Below the pieces are notes generated by a model. It was given only the letters and a program-made list of their open reading frames with translations. It did not search any database and was not told the DNA's origin. The position numbers and the translations under genes were made by a program. A DNA stretch of 64,000 nucleotides from Nilaparvata lugens (Eukaryota; Arthropoda; Insecta; Hemiptera; Delphacidae): assembly GCF_014356525.2 (NCBI RefSeq), contig NC_052511.1, positions 49,491,975 to 49,555,974 on the forward strand, given 5' to 3'. Shown piece after piece: positions 46,301 to 57,362 of this stretch (position 1 is the first letter of the stretch; each line of letters opens with the position of its first letter).

Positions 46301-49300
46301 CTAAAGCTGCCATATCTCATTAATATTGGTCCAATTTTTAAAAATCTGGTACCAATCGATAGGCGATTTAATTTACTAAAAAAAGTTATTCTTGTAAAGT
46401 TTTTGTAAAACCAACGGTTTCCGAGTTATTCAAGAAACAAAATTTTAAATGGCCGCCATTTTGTTCTATGAATTACAAAAATTATCATAATTTTTTTCTA
46501 GCTTTGTCTTGTTGCTATAAATGATCATGCAAAGTTTTAATTTCATATGTTTAACCATTATTCAGTAAAAAATTAAAAAGTGGAAAAAGCAAAATGGCCG
46601 CTGTGTGAGTAACTGAAGACTTCCGGACAATTTAAATATGATATTTAGATATGTTTTTTACCCAGGAATAATGCCCTAGAGCTAGAGTATTGGTAGGGAG
46701 TTGTAAACACCCTGTAAAGTGTACTACTGAATGATTCATGAATTATTTTAATAAAGAATTCCAGTAATAATATTATATTTTAGAACTTCAATAAACAATA
46801 TAATATACAAAAAACTTTAATATAAATGATAAACTATCATCCACACAAAAACATTGTTATCAGATCACTTACAAACACACAAATCTTATGAGTAATCAGT
46901 ATTAGTGATTTGTTTATTTTGAATTGTTTAGAACCATTGTTTTCTTTTGAATTGTATAATTTTTCATGAAAAACATTACTTATATATTAATTTTATCTAT
47001 TGTATATGGATACCTTCGAATCTTGGGCAAATTGAACGAAAATGCCATACGTAGAAACGCAGTAAGATGTTTGCTGTATCTTATAACGCTAGAATATTTC
47101 TTATTGTACCATTCAAGAGACATCTTTAGAGCGAATCGCAAATCTTGAGACCTGTAAGAAATGAAAAATCATTACTTTTAGAAACTAATCTTGAGAAAAT
47201 ACAGGAGCAGAAATAGTAAAAGGAGTATCCTTAGGTTTTTTCTCCCAATCAGTGCTACTTTGTAAAAATATAGATAAATAAAATAGATATAGATATAGGT
47301 TGTTATACATCCCAATATCATTAAGGCTGTGCAAAAACTAAAAATAAACTTTTTACTGGTGATATTATTCAAAGTTTTTCGATTTGTACATCAAGCTATC
47401 AAAATTGAAAAGTTTTCTCAGGAAAACATTTTTTCCGATCATTACTTTTTGAGATATGTGCGCCTAAAGTTTAAATTTTTGGGACAGAACATTTCAAATT
47501 TGGTAAGAGATAAATCCATGAGATTTAGAAGATGAATTCTTCATGGTATTGTTGATTGAATAAAACATCAAAATTCTGAAAATATCACTTTTTGAGAAAG
47601 TTACTGAATTTACCATAAATGAAAATTTCATTTTATTAAATCAACATGGCCCGGCTTACGGGTTCTGGGGCAAAGCGACTCCTCTGCGCAAGGCTTCAGT
47701 CTCTCCAAGATACTGCAGCTGGTAGAGAGCTTCCATCTGGGGTCTAGCCGGAAATGCGAAGAAATCCCCAACCTCATCATACAAGGAGAGCAAATATTTC
47801 AAACACTCTTCCAATTGTTGCTGGTTTAGAACTGGGACAAACTCTGATCTCTGCTGAATCTCTTGCTTTAGACCGGTCGGGTCATCTTCTCTCTTTCCCC
47901 TAGAAAAAATAAGTCGAGAATTTATAATATAACTAGCAGTTACCCCGCAAGGGTCTATTTTAAAACTTGACAAACTGAAAACTTGACGTAATGAGATCTT
48001 GAAGATAGGCCTATAACCATACTCGGTTGATCAAGAATGCATATGCGAAATTTCAAGTTAATCAGTCCAGTAGTTCAGACGTAATTCGTGAATTTCCTAC
48101 GTGTACTACTACGTGACTTGAACCCTTTGTATCAAAGTATTTCATGACTTAACCCTTTTTGATCTTGATTTGAGTTCACTTGTATAATTTATATCAATAC
48201 CCTATTGCCACGTCTTGAAGGGGATAAGTTGACTTGAATCATTTATATCAATACTTTCTTTGCGGATGCTAATCTTTCCATAAAATGTAATTTATATTTA
48301 TGTTTGTAAACTGTATTTTAAATGAAAATAAATTTGATTTGATTTTGAATACCTATTTATTTTCTAGAAAGTTATAAGTTGACTTGTATAATTTATATCA
48401 ATACCTATTTCATTTCTAGAAAGTTATAAGTTAACTTGTATCATTTTTACCAATACCATAGAGAAACAATAGCGTAAGTAGATATCCCATGGTATAGGGA
48501 ATTTATGCCGCAACTTTTACTGTTATCTCAAGCCGATTACTGTCGATTATTGTAGATTTTTACTGTTTTGTTGAGGTGAGAGTGTAAGAACGGCACAATT
48601 TGAGAGACTACCAGCGTCACACAGCTGCATGGGAAAGAACTACGTGAACTATCGGCTTGGGATAACAGTAAATGTTGCGACATAAACGCCCTATACCATG
48701 GGATATCTACTTATGCTATTATTTCTCTATGCCAATACCTATTAGATTAAATTCCACCTTTAAAAGGTTATTTGTTGACTTGTAATAATTTACATCAAAC
48801 ATGAATGATTTTTCTGAGATGTATCCATTTACCATGAGAAAAACTCTAAAACAATACCACATTGACTTAAATCCTTTATACAAAATTTTTCGAATAAGAA
48901 CATGTAGAAAAGTCAAAATAGACATTTTGTGACTCAACTCCTTTTTACTTATCAGTACAGTAATAACACTTTAGTATTATCATAGAGAAACAATAGCGTA
49001 AGTAGATATCCCATGGTATAGGGCGTTTATATCGCAACTTTTACTGTTATCTCAAGCCGATAGTCCATGTAGTTCTTTCCCGTGAAGCTTTATGACGCTG
49101 GTAGTCTCTCATATTGTGCCGTTCTTACACTCTTACCCGGTCAAAACAGTAAAATCGACAATAATCGACAGTAATCGGCTTGAGATAACAGTAAAAGTTG
49201 CGACATAAACGCCCTATACCATGGGATATCTACTTACGCTATTGTTTCTCTATGGCAGTGGTCGCCAAACATTCGATCGCGAGCTACCGGTAGCTCGTGG

Positions 49301-50304
49301 GGTAGTTTTTGGTAGCTCACAGAAACGCTTGTGCAAAATAATTTAATCCAGTTTGAATAATACACTTCCCCAGTCTGAAGAAAATCAATGAGGAGAAAAA
49401 TCCTCCACAGCACCGCAGCAATAACCAAGAATACGTTACAATTCTTTCAGACTTGAAACAACAGTTTGATAAACGATTTCAAGATGTTAAAAGCATATCA
49501 AATATGGTACAATTCATCAACTCTCTTTTGTAGAGATCTATGCAGAAATTTTGCAGCTTGTGTTGTAAAACATTTTGGTGGAGATCAGGCTTCAGTTGAA
49601 ATGGAATTTGTGGATTTTCAAAATAATCTGTCTCTCAGATCACTTTCTACAACTGGAAATATTTTTGGCCTCAAGTCCCAAAAGGAAAATATCCAAATAT
49701 TATTTAAGTTGCATTGAGATTGAAAGCTATGTTCAGCTCGATATAGGAACAGACTGATGAACAATTGGACAACTGCATCAGAATGGCGGCTACAACGTAC
49801 ACTCCAAACATCAAGAGAATACTTGATGACCAAAAAGAGTTCCACTGCTCTCATTGAAATGTACATTTCAACTTTTGTTATACTTTTTGCTATGAGCTAA
49901 GTAGATTTCAACACTAGAAATGTATCTTTATGGGCAATAAAAGTGTGAAAATTTTGCGTACAATAACTTCTTTATTCTAATATTGCTTGGTAGCTCACTA
50001 GAAGATTTATAAATGCTATTCTAGCTCACAGGCTCATCAGTTTGGCGACCATTGCTCTATGGTATTATGTTCGAGGGAGTGAGGAGGTAAGTACTTTAGA
50101 CAGCAGATGGATGAAAAATATTTCTTTCATTAAACTACTCACCAATACTCAGCAAGAAAATAGAAGCGTACCATTGGTTCAAGTATCGAAATGCTTTCAA
50201 AGACTGACGGTTGTTGAATAATCAAATCCTGTTTTACCGCCCTCAAGCGGTCAGCAATGAAATGATATCGTTTACACCATGGTACCCTTGCATCGTATAT
50301 CACT
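42294..50304 (-). CDS. SAC3D1: SAC3 domain-containing protein 1-like (SAC3/GANP family), N-terminus not found
   Basis: Five exons in consistent phase: 50304-50143, 47899-47660, 47151-47014, 45027-44826 and 42443-42294 (stop 42294-42296). Donors TATTG|GTGAGT, AACCC|GTAAGC, CGAAG|GTATCC and TTGAT|GTAAGT; acceptors end TTCCAG, TTCTAG, TTACAG, TTTCAG and TTTCAG. They give about 296 residues. The first exon shows the SAC3/GANP signature (VPWCKRYHFIADRLRAVKQD). The next holds the helical repeat LEECLKYLLSLYDEV and YQLQYLGETEALRR. Then FALKMSLEWYNKKYSSVIR and R-RYALEVMNTAYS with a winged-helix-like end. SAC3-family proteins scaffold mRNA export or, for SAC3D1, act in centrosome and mitotic functions. 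The CPDMCP-type N-terminal exon expected upstream was not seen up to 64000. Introns hold several transposons. Confidence 0.85.
42595..43434 (+). repeat. Family A repeat, copy in the last SAC3D1 intron
   Basis: AAAAATCTGGTGTGGTGCAC to GGGCAAGGAAAGTAAAAAG, with (AC)n at about 43267-43299. Inserted between exons 42443 and 44826. Confidence 0.85.
43833..44766 (+). mobile_element. Long family T element with internal 95-bp duplication
   Basis: TATAGTGAGGTCCACGTTAT at the left and ATAACGTGGACCTCACTATA at the right, 934 bp apart. Landmarks at both ends are family T but the middle is unrelated and longer. AAAATATTTGAGTA at 44039 and 44134 marks a 95-bp tandem duplication. The right end stops 60 bp from a SAC3D1 exon. 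Confidence 0.75.
45082..46677. mobile_element. 1.6-kb foldback element in a SAC3D1 intron
   Basis: AGGGCATTGTTCCTGGGTAA at the left and TTACCCAGGAATAATGCCCT at the right. The outer arms (about 45082-45470 and 46290-46677) share AGCGGCCATTTTGC and AAACCGTTGGTTTTAC blocks in inverted order. An inner arm pair (45475-45560 and 46034-46132; GACGTCA and GGTGGATTTGGCAG) is also inverted, with a 150-bp unpaired block on the right only. No transposase. Confidence 0.8.
47932..48070 (+). repeat. Family C repeat
   Basis: CTAGCAGTTACCCCGCAAGG, AACTGAAAACTTGACGTA and GCATATGCGAAATTTCAAG match 12908-13065. Lies just upstream of a SAC3D1 exon. Positions 48100-48440 hold degenerate copies of an ACTTGTATAATTTATATCAA-type word. 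Confidence 0.7.
48457..48731. mobile_element. 275-bp MITE with 7-bp target duplication (P-like), copy 1
   Basis: CATAGAGAAACAATAGCGTA and its inverse TATGCTATTATTTCTCTATG form termini of about 80 bp. CCAATAC is duplicated at 48450-48456 and 48732-48738. CA..TG ends with a 7-bp duplication suit the P superfamily; this is inference. Confidence 0.85.
48981..49254. mobile_element. 274-bp P-like MITE, copy 2, hit by a hAT element at its end
   Basis: Same termini as copy 1, with the middle in opposite orientation. Its 7-bp duplication GTATTAT lies at 48974-48980 and, displaced by the hAT insertion, at 50062-50068. Confidence 0.85.
49256..50054 (+). mobile_element. hAT element remnant with 8-bp target duplication
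   Basis: Termini CAGTGGTCGCCAAAC and GTTTGGCGACCATTG are inverted. CTCTATGG is duplicated at 49248-49255 and 50055-50062. Broken plus-strand frames encode a hAT C-terminal region of the ZBED/FAM200 type: LSDLKQQFDKRFQD near 49450, LRLKAMF and MAATTYTPNIKRILDD near 49705-49840. Stops and frameshifts make it dead. The 5' two-thirds of the transposase is missing. Confidence 0.8.
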
Positions 50305-50365
50305 CTGGAAACATAGATTAGGAATTAACTAACAATTACCAACAAATTATGAATTATAATCTGTA

Positions 50366-50590
50366 ATCCTATACTATTGAACGAGCAATTTCTGTATATC
50401 TGTTTATCCTATACTATTAAACGAGCAACATATGTTTATATGTTTAGATGTTTAAATGTTGAGATGTTTATATGTTTATTAATAAAAAGACTAACAAGAG
50501 TAATTAAGGAAAATTTCCAGTATAGTTCAAATAACCAGATTCATTTCAACCAATACAACACTACGAATTTAGTTTCATCATAAAATTGTA
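50366..50590 (+). repeat. Rolling-circle-like 5' ends, tandem
   Basis: ATCCTATACTATTGAACGAG and TATCCTATACTATTAAACG lie 40 bp apart, both followed by TATATGTTTA words. They resemble the 5' end of the elements at 34762 and 35910 but belong to a different subfamily. Confidence 0.5.
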
Positions 50591-50689
50591 AGCATACATT
50601 AGTCAATGGTTTTTCCATTTACATATTTGTTTTATTATCTTTCACACTTTTTTTCTGGTTCTTATTTTGTACTGAAAGTAATTTTTTTA

Positions 50690-50860
50690 TCACGGCGATT
50701 CTGTTGCTTAAGCCGCCATTTTGTCACACCGTTGAGTGGGAGGAGACTGTCTAGCTGGGCCAATGGCAGGCGTTCATGCCTTGACCAATAGCAGTACTCG
50801 CCTACTAGTATGAATTCTGCTGCTCTTGTTTAGTTTTAGTTTATCAGAGATTGACAATGG
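50690..50860 (-). promoter_or_regulatory. Promoter-like GC-richer unique segment (tentative)
   Basis: On the minus strand there are two CCATTGG/CTATTGG boxes, then a TCCTCCCACTCAACGGTGTG block and AAAATGGCGGC. It lies about 390 bp upstream of the first SAC3D1 exon seen. Could be the start of that gene with an unrecognised first exon, but no in-frame link could be shown. Confidence 0.25.
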
Positions 50861-50964
50861 TGTAATAACCGAACCGGTCTTTCTAATTATCATAAATCTG
50901 TGTTTTTTGACAATTTCTTAGCCTTTTCATTCATATGAATAATTACACATATAACTTCTCAACT

Positions 50965-51567
50965 ACACAAAAAGTTTATATGTTTGTATTTCATCGGATT
51001 TCGAAAACGGCTCTAACGAATCTCACGAAATTCAGAACATAGTGGTTTATAATATAAGATTCCATTGCACTAGGTCTCATCCCTGGAAACTCGCTGAAGG
51101 ACATTGGAAGGATATATTATTCATCCTTGGAAAACAGCTGATAATAATTTATTTCGTCGTCTGTTGGTGATGGAAGTGAGTGAGCGAGTTAATGTGTGTG
51201 GGACAGTGTCAAAATTATGACTCAGCTGTTGAACTTTTGTAATCATTCAATCAGGTACTTGGTGCCGGTTGCAAAAAATCCGGGTTATTTTCAATCCTGA
51301 TTAATTCCAGTGGATCCATCTTTTTGAAATGGTCTTCTTCTCTGATTTGTTTCACGTGAAGTTGATCAGGATTAAAATTTAACCGGCTTTTGTGCAACTG
51401 GGTCTTTGTGAGGGAAATGTTTGCATTCACAATGTTTACATTGGGAATTAATCTCAATTTACTGTGATTAGATAGAACATTTCTGTATGAATGTTATTAT
51501 AATTTCTTCTTTGTAATAATTTTCTATGCGTTTGTACTCCAGAGCGAAGCTCGGCCCCCGATATTTA
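50965..51567 (+). mobile_element. Rolling-circle-like repeat carrying MITE G, 5' end missing
   Basis: GATTTCGAAAACGGCTCTAA through to the GAGCGAAGCTCG hairpin and CCCCGATATTT. A family G MITE lies at 51261-51404 in the same relative place as at 37211. Confidence 0.6.
51261..51404. mobile_element. Family G MITE inside a rolling-circle-like repeat
   Basis: GGTGCCGGTTGCAAAAAATC at the left and CTTTTGTGCAACTGGGTC at the right, with the AAAATTTAACC stem. Confidence 0.75.
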
Positions 51568-51889
51568 TAAACAAATCCTATTATATCAAGCGAGCAATTT
51601 CTGTATATCTGTTTATATTTTGTTATCTGGTTATTTATGTTCAATGGATCTCGAAAACGGCTCTAACGATTTTCACGAAATTTGGAATATAGTAGGTTTA
51701 TGATAAAAAAATTCGATTGCACTAGATCCCTGAGAAAACTCGCTGAACGACATTCATCCTTGGAAACAGATGATAATTTCGTCGTCTCTCGATAAAAGAA
51801 GATGCGTGTGCCTGTGTGGGAGAGAGACAGAATTATTTCCAGCTGTGTAATAATAATCAATCAGCAAGAAATTTTATCTAGCTAGCAAT

Positions 51890-53053
51890 GGTTGAGTTCA
51901 AAGCCACTGATCGGTGAGTGAACGTGGCTCTGAAGGAAGTACTGTTTTGTCCAAAGACCTTAAAGAGATATAGACCCACAATGCCTATGCCTTCCCAATG
52001 ATAGCTCTTACTTGAAATTGAAGGCCGCCATTGGGGTATTTTAGCACGAGATATTATATCGATATATATTTGTAATACAATAGATCACAAAGGCATTGGT
52101 GGCATTGGTATGTAATAATCTTATGGGTTGCCCCCTCAATGGCGGATTTCAATTCCAAGTACGACACTAGCGCTGCATGTGAGTCTATGCATCTTCAAGG
52201 TCTTTGGTTTTGTCGTTGAACGATGCATAGACTCACATGCAGAGCTAGATTATTTGAATTGAAATCGGCCATTAAGGGGACAGCCTGAAGAATTATTACA
52301 TACTAAAGATCTTGAAGATTTTTGTGATCTATATTACAAAAAATATATATATATAATATCTCGCGCTAAAATACCTCAATGGAACCTTCAATTTCAAGTG
52401 AGAGCTAGCATTGGGAAGGCATATGCATTGTGCGTTTATACCTCTTCAGGTCTTAGGTCTATCAGATAAGAAAAAAATACGTCCTATCGGTTCGTTCACT
52501 GATCAGTTAATCGTACTTTCCACCAATGGAAAGAACGTAAATAGAGTAACTGAACGTAAACCGACATGGCTGAATACGAGGTTGTTTACAAATAATGGAC
52601 TCCATTATAATGTATTTGGGAGCAGAGAAATGCATGATTACAAATCATAAATTCAATAACATTTAAAATATTTTACAAAGCATTTGAAACTACTCCAATC
52701 ACCTGATGGTTTTCCATTTTAATTGATTACAATGAAATAGGTCAAGTTCTAGTTTTGCTTACAAAATATGATCAACAGGGGAAACATCTGTCAGTCATGA
52801 CTCATGAGCAACCGTTCAGCCACAGAATACACACAAAATGGAAGGTATCAATCTAACCAAGATTTGAGTGCACCAAGACCACGACATATGACTGCATCAT
52901 CTTGTTAGAATTAAAACTACTGCTGTATTACAATGCTACACTTTCTTTCAAGATGGCGGATTATGGCGTCAAGATACTAGCCGACTTTCCATTCTGTGGT
53001 TCATCTGTGATCACTATTTCTGATTGAATTGATCAGTGGCTTTGAACTCAACC
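51890..53053. mobile_element. 1.16-kb TIR element, AAT-flanked
   Basis: GGTTGAGTTCAAAGCCACTG and CAGTGGCTTTGAACTCAACC are exact inverse ends. AAT lies on both sides (51887-51889, 53054-53056). Inside, 51953-52454 is itself palindromic (AAGACCTTAAAGAGATATA against TATACCTCTTCAGGTCTT, and GGCATAGGCATT-type arms), with a central TATGCATCTTCAAGG / GATGCATAGACTCACATGC hairpin. No transposase frame. Confidence 0.75.
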
Positions 53054-53131
53054 AATTTAATTGATTTGATCAACATAATCTGATTTGCTGACATGACATG
53101 ATAAACCTCCTAGACTAGAGTATATCATAAT

Positions 53132-56100
53132 CATAGGCGCCGACTTGTCAAAATTATTGGGGGGCCCTAACCGGGTGGTCCGCCACCCCCCCCCCCAACA
53201 AATTTTTTTTAAATTTATAAGGCCTAGAAATGCTTTATTTAACTACTGGTATAAAATATTTTTCAAAAAGTCAAATTTATGGAAGAAAAAAAGCTTACTT
53301 CTTTCTATTTATTAAAATACAGAGAGTATGAAGATAAATTACTGTATTTAACCCAATATGTATATATACATATTGATTGGTTGGCCAATGTCCCTAAATC
53401 ATGGACCAATTTTGAATTTATAAGACCTAAAACGCTGTATTTAATTATGCAGTATAAAGAATATAGGCAGAAACAAATCACATTTTACTCTTTCACACTA
53501 AAATAAATAAAAATGAGCAAAATTAATGAACTAAAAATAGCATAAAGAATATCTAATATTACTCGAAAAGCCAAATTTTCAGAAGATAAAAAGCCTAGGT
53601 CTACTTACTTAAAATACAGAGAGTATGAAGAATAAATAATTACTGTATTTAATTCAGTTTAACTTACATACATATCCATTGATTGGCCATGTCCTTCTCC
53701 TTATACCATTGAAAAAGTATGCCTTCTGAGTTCATTGCTGCTTATAAACTCGTTCATCACCGTGCTCAAGTGAACTTCGTCCAGGACATCACGGTGCGTG
53801 AAGGACTGCTAAATTGTTCAGCCGTTTCTGTCCCATTGTTGATCTCAGATACGTCTCAGTCGACGGAGTGCACTAAAAGAGCGTTCTGCCGTTGCCGACG
53901 AAATTGGCACTACTTGAAGAAGCTTGATCACTTTAACCACTTCTGACAGCATTTTTTTAATGGCTGGCTCTTGTGAAAATATTTCCTTACATCACGCATT
54001 GATTTCATTTTTAATTATTTTGCCTATTAATATCGGCTAACATGTTTAGATGTATTTGCAACCTTTCAACATCCAGGTCATTTTAAAAAAATCTTTCGAC
54101 TGTTCGAAACTTGAACCTTCTTCGTTCGCCACTACACACTCAAACACTCTTTTTCGACCGCAACGAGCCGCGACAAGCCCGTGGACTCAAAGCGTTCTTT
54201 GATGCAAGATCGCACCGTTTCACACACCTCGATGTAGAGAGCTTTGAAGTAGTCCTTTGGGGTGTTGAAGTTATGTGGTGAGCTGGCTCCGTCGTTTTCA
54301 TATCTATTTGGAACGCGCCGTTTCCTTGGAATCACAGGCTCTTCTACTTGTGAAATTTGTTTTTTAAGCACGACTTCCAAAACTCCTCAAAGCCATCTCG
54401 CTTATCATCTAAAATGCTAATCAATCCTTTAAACATGCCTTCCACTTCAGTTACACTTAGATGAGGGCTCTGAATGTTTTCGTTAACTTCTTCTACTACG
54501 TTCATTACATGGCAATATAAATTCAAAAATAAATAAGTCCTGAACAGTATCATAGATTCAAGAAAACCCACATTATAACCTGCTTCAGTTTTGTCTGTTG
54601 AGGAAATATCTCAAAAAACTGTAGGAGATCTTCATAGTTTTTCAAAATCCTCTGTATACTTGAAGCTCGCATTGTCCATCGGTCGGGCAAAGTGGTCGAA
54701 GATTGGCTTGATCATTTTCACTTTCGAGGCGTATGTTTCTAAATAAATTGATTCTTTTGTTAGATTCCTTAACTGTATTTATTAGATCTTTGGCTAAGGC
54801 CATAACATCCCTCATGCATGGGAGGCAAGAAAGGCTTGTCCTGCACTGCTAAGTTCAAACTATGGGCTGTACAGTGCACGTAGTGTGCCTGGGGCTGAAT
54901 ATCCAAAAGTAACTTTTGCAGGCCTTTAAATCTTCCTCTCATGTTTGCCGCTCCATCATAGCACTGTCCTCTCATTTTTCAATAGGTAAATTAAGCCGCG
55001 CAAAAATGTCCTTAACAATTTTGAAAAGAGTTTGTGCTTCGGTATTAGGAGTCTCATATAACCAATAAAGTCTTCATTGATTATTAATCGTCACTTACAG
55101 TTCGAACACAAATGACACTTGCTCATGAATCGATATCACTTTTTCGTCCACAATAATTGAAAAGTGTTCACTATTCTTGATTTTATCTAGCACTGAGCGC
55201 ACAACAGATTTGCCCAATATATCAATTATCTCATTTTGAACGTCATGTGAGATCCATTTATACCCAGAACGCCCCAACCAGTCTTTTAACTCAGGAACGT
55301 CTTTTTTCCTAAGTTCTAGCAATTGCAAAAAATTTGAGTTAATATCTTCATGTCCTCTTATGCCAAACCTTGCCGGCAAAGGTACTTAACTGTTGTAAAA
55401 ATAATTTCAAGAGCCAAACGGGCTTTCTTCATGTCACTGTTCAATTGATCATTTATTTGAGCGGCTACACTTGGTTTTGCTAAAGATGAAAGTTTTAAAA
55501 CTCTTCCTTATGCACAGACGTATTTTCATGAGTACGAAATTTGTCCAATCCCTTTTTCCAGTTAGAAAAACCAACAGTAGTAAACGCATCTTCTTTCTTG
55601 GTAGTCAATTGGAGAAGGCCCTTGGCCTCTGCCTCTTTGCAGGTCTGACAAAAAACTTTATCCATTGTTGCGTCATATTGTAACCATTTATATTTAGTCA
55701 CCCAAGACTTCTGGAACGATCTTCTCCAATAGGCTTGTCATTAGGTTTTTATTTTGCTGTGAAAAGCTCACGCCTGATGTTGAAGCAGTTGTTTCGACAT
55801 TTGCCGGGGTTGCAGTGTCAATGCGAGGCTTCTTAGTGATGAATTTATCCATTATAGGCTACAAAAAAATCACTAATGCAGAAGCCGACAAAATAAACAC
55901 TTACTCTAAAAACACTACATACTGTGCACAATTCTAACATTGCAGCCCTAACAACACGTCAACACATGAAATTAGGTTATACGCGAACGCGACCGTGTCA
56001 TAACTCACTTGACAAGCAAGAAGCAACTAGCCAACTATCACAACTACACAACACAAGACAGACTAGAATGCAGTGTGTCCAGCCCGGGAAAAATTAAGTA

Positions 56101-56610
56101 CTAATTATCAAAATATCCCTCGCAAAATGTACTACGGCTGGACACACTGCTAGAGTGAGTGCAGGAGCAGTGGCGCATTTTTGGCATGAGTGTGCGGGGA
56201 GGGGTGGGTTGTTTGACTTACCGGGTCGTCGCCCTCTACGCCTTCTAGACAATAACAATAACAAGTAGACAATAACAATAACAGTGGTTCGCGTCGCAGC
56301 ACAGTTCCAAATTCTTATAACTATCTATGACTCCCCTTACCCTCATGCTTCAACACTCATCTCTTTGGCTAAACTTACTCAGTTTTACATCGTATTAAGT
56401 TCGTAAAAGCACAACACAGTATGACATTGTGTTGAGAGTAATTGGTTTAGTACTGTTTAAAGAGTTTATAGTAGCGTATCACGCGATGCTTTAAACTTAC
56501 AAGCAAAATGTAATTATCCTTCTCAACAAATTATTGGGGGGGCTCCGCCCCCTCAACTAAATTTTTGGGGGGGCTCGAGCCCCTTGGGCCCCATGGAGTC
56601 GGCGCCTATG
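53132..56610 (-). mobile_element. 3.5-kb hAT-superfamily transposon with exact 8-bp target duplication
   Basis: Ends CATAGGCGCCGACT and AGTCGGCGCCTATG are exact inverses. ATCATAAT is duplicated at 53124-53131 and 56611-56618. GC-rich subterminal blocks (GGGGGG..., GGCTCCGCCCCC) lie near both ends. The interior encodes a ruined ZMYM1/DUF4371-type transposase on the minus strand. Size, 8-bp duplication and protein all agree with hAT. Confidence 0.9.
53701..55852 (-). pseudogene. hAT transposase pseudogene (TTF finger, DUF4371, dimerisation domain)
   Basis: Fragments in order on the minus strand: MDKFITKKPRIDTATPAN at 55852; a TTF-type zinc finger (YKWLQYDATMDKVFCQTC) at about 55695; DUF4371-like pieces (GRSGYKWISHDVQNEIID, then HFSIIVDE) at 55379-55095; MRGQCYDGAANMRG and YVHCTAHSLNLAVQD at 54975-54830; variable middle at 54571-54132; and the hAT C-terminal dimerisation motif (ATAERSFSALRRLR) near 53900-53860, with STVMNEF before the stop at 53701. 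Frameshifts and internal stops separate nearly every piece, so no active protein is encoded. The domain order is that of ZMYM1-like hAT proteins. Confidence 0.85.
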
Positions 56611-57044
56611 ATCATAATTTTCAAAGTTGATAGTTATTTTCCAGTTCTAAATGATTAGTGGTGTTATTTTGTTATTCAATTGGTTTGTGAACAATCTAAA
56701 TTAAACTTTTATGTTTTCATATTTGGACTGAAAATTTGACCTGAATTCAAGTGTGAAACATAACCTCTTTTGGGAATATTATAATGTATAAATCAAAATT
56801 CGGGGAAGAAACGTTTGAGCTGTGGCTGTTTAGTCCTCCCCAATCATTTTAAAGAATTAAGTTCTGTTTATCAATGAATAAATAACGAGCGAAGCTCGGT
56901 GCCCCAAATTACAGATTTAACGAACAAATCATAGATTATGAATTAACTCCACAATTATCGTTCACAGACAATAATAGAATTTACAATAATTTTTACCAAA
57001 TTTATAGAGACTTTATACCATACTTCAACTGTCAGAATTTGTTT

Positions 57045-57300
57045 AGATGTTTCGTTTTGCAGATGATATAGCAACAATAGCAGAGAAAAAAGAAACTGAG
57101 AAAGAGCTCTAACCACTTTGCACGACATTCTACGAAATAAATATGATATTGAGATGAATAAGGTAAAGACAGAAATAATGGTCTGCTCAAAATTCCCAGA
57201 AAATATGTCTATCAAATTAGATAATCACGACCTAAAGCAAGTTAAAATGTTCAAAGCATTATATCAAAAGATGGAAAAGATGAACTGAATATTAAACGCT
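57045..57300 (+). pseudogene. LINE reverse-transcriptase scrap
   Basis: RFADDIATIAEKKETEKEL starts at 57053 and contains the FADD form of the catalytic YxDD box. After a frame change it continues IEMNKVKTEIMVCSKF and IKLDNHDLKQVKMFKALY, the thumb-adjacent region of RTE/Jockey-type enzymes. About 80 codons, broken by stops. Plus strand, between the rolling-circle repeat and a MITE end. Confidence 0.75.
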
Positions 57301-57362
57301 GGATCAGATAAGCTAATATTATGTTAATTAGTAAAATGATGTTTCTTTCCTCAAATAGTCTA

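Larger units (their letters stand above)
51575..56909 (+). mobile_element. Rolling-circle-like repeat split by two later transposons
   Basis: Pieces 51575-51889, 53054-53131 and 56611-56909 line up, in order, with the intact inverted copy at 35910-36642. They run from ATCCTATTATATCAAGCGAG, through TTGATTTGATCAACATAATC, to AACGAGCGAAGCTCGGTGCC. The gaps between pieces are a 1.16-kb TIR element and a 3.5-kb hAT element. Confidence 0.75.

Noticed and set aside
46966..47148. 60-codon plus frame
   Set aside because: Antisense of a SAC3D1 exon (47151-47014) whose splice phases fit its neighbours.
52411..52650. 79-codon plus frame
   Set aside because: Lies across the arm and flank of a foldback within the TIR element; no domain seen.
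53719..53946. 75-codon plus frame
   Set aside because: Antisense shadow of the hAT dimerisation region, which reads meaningfully on the minus strand.
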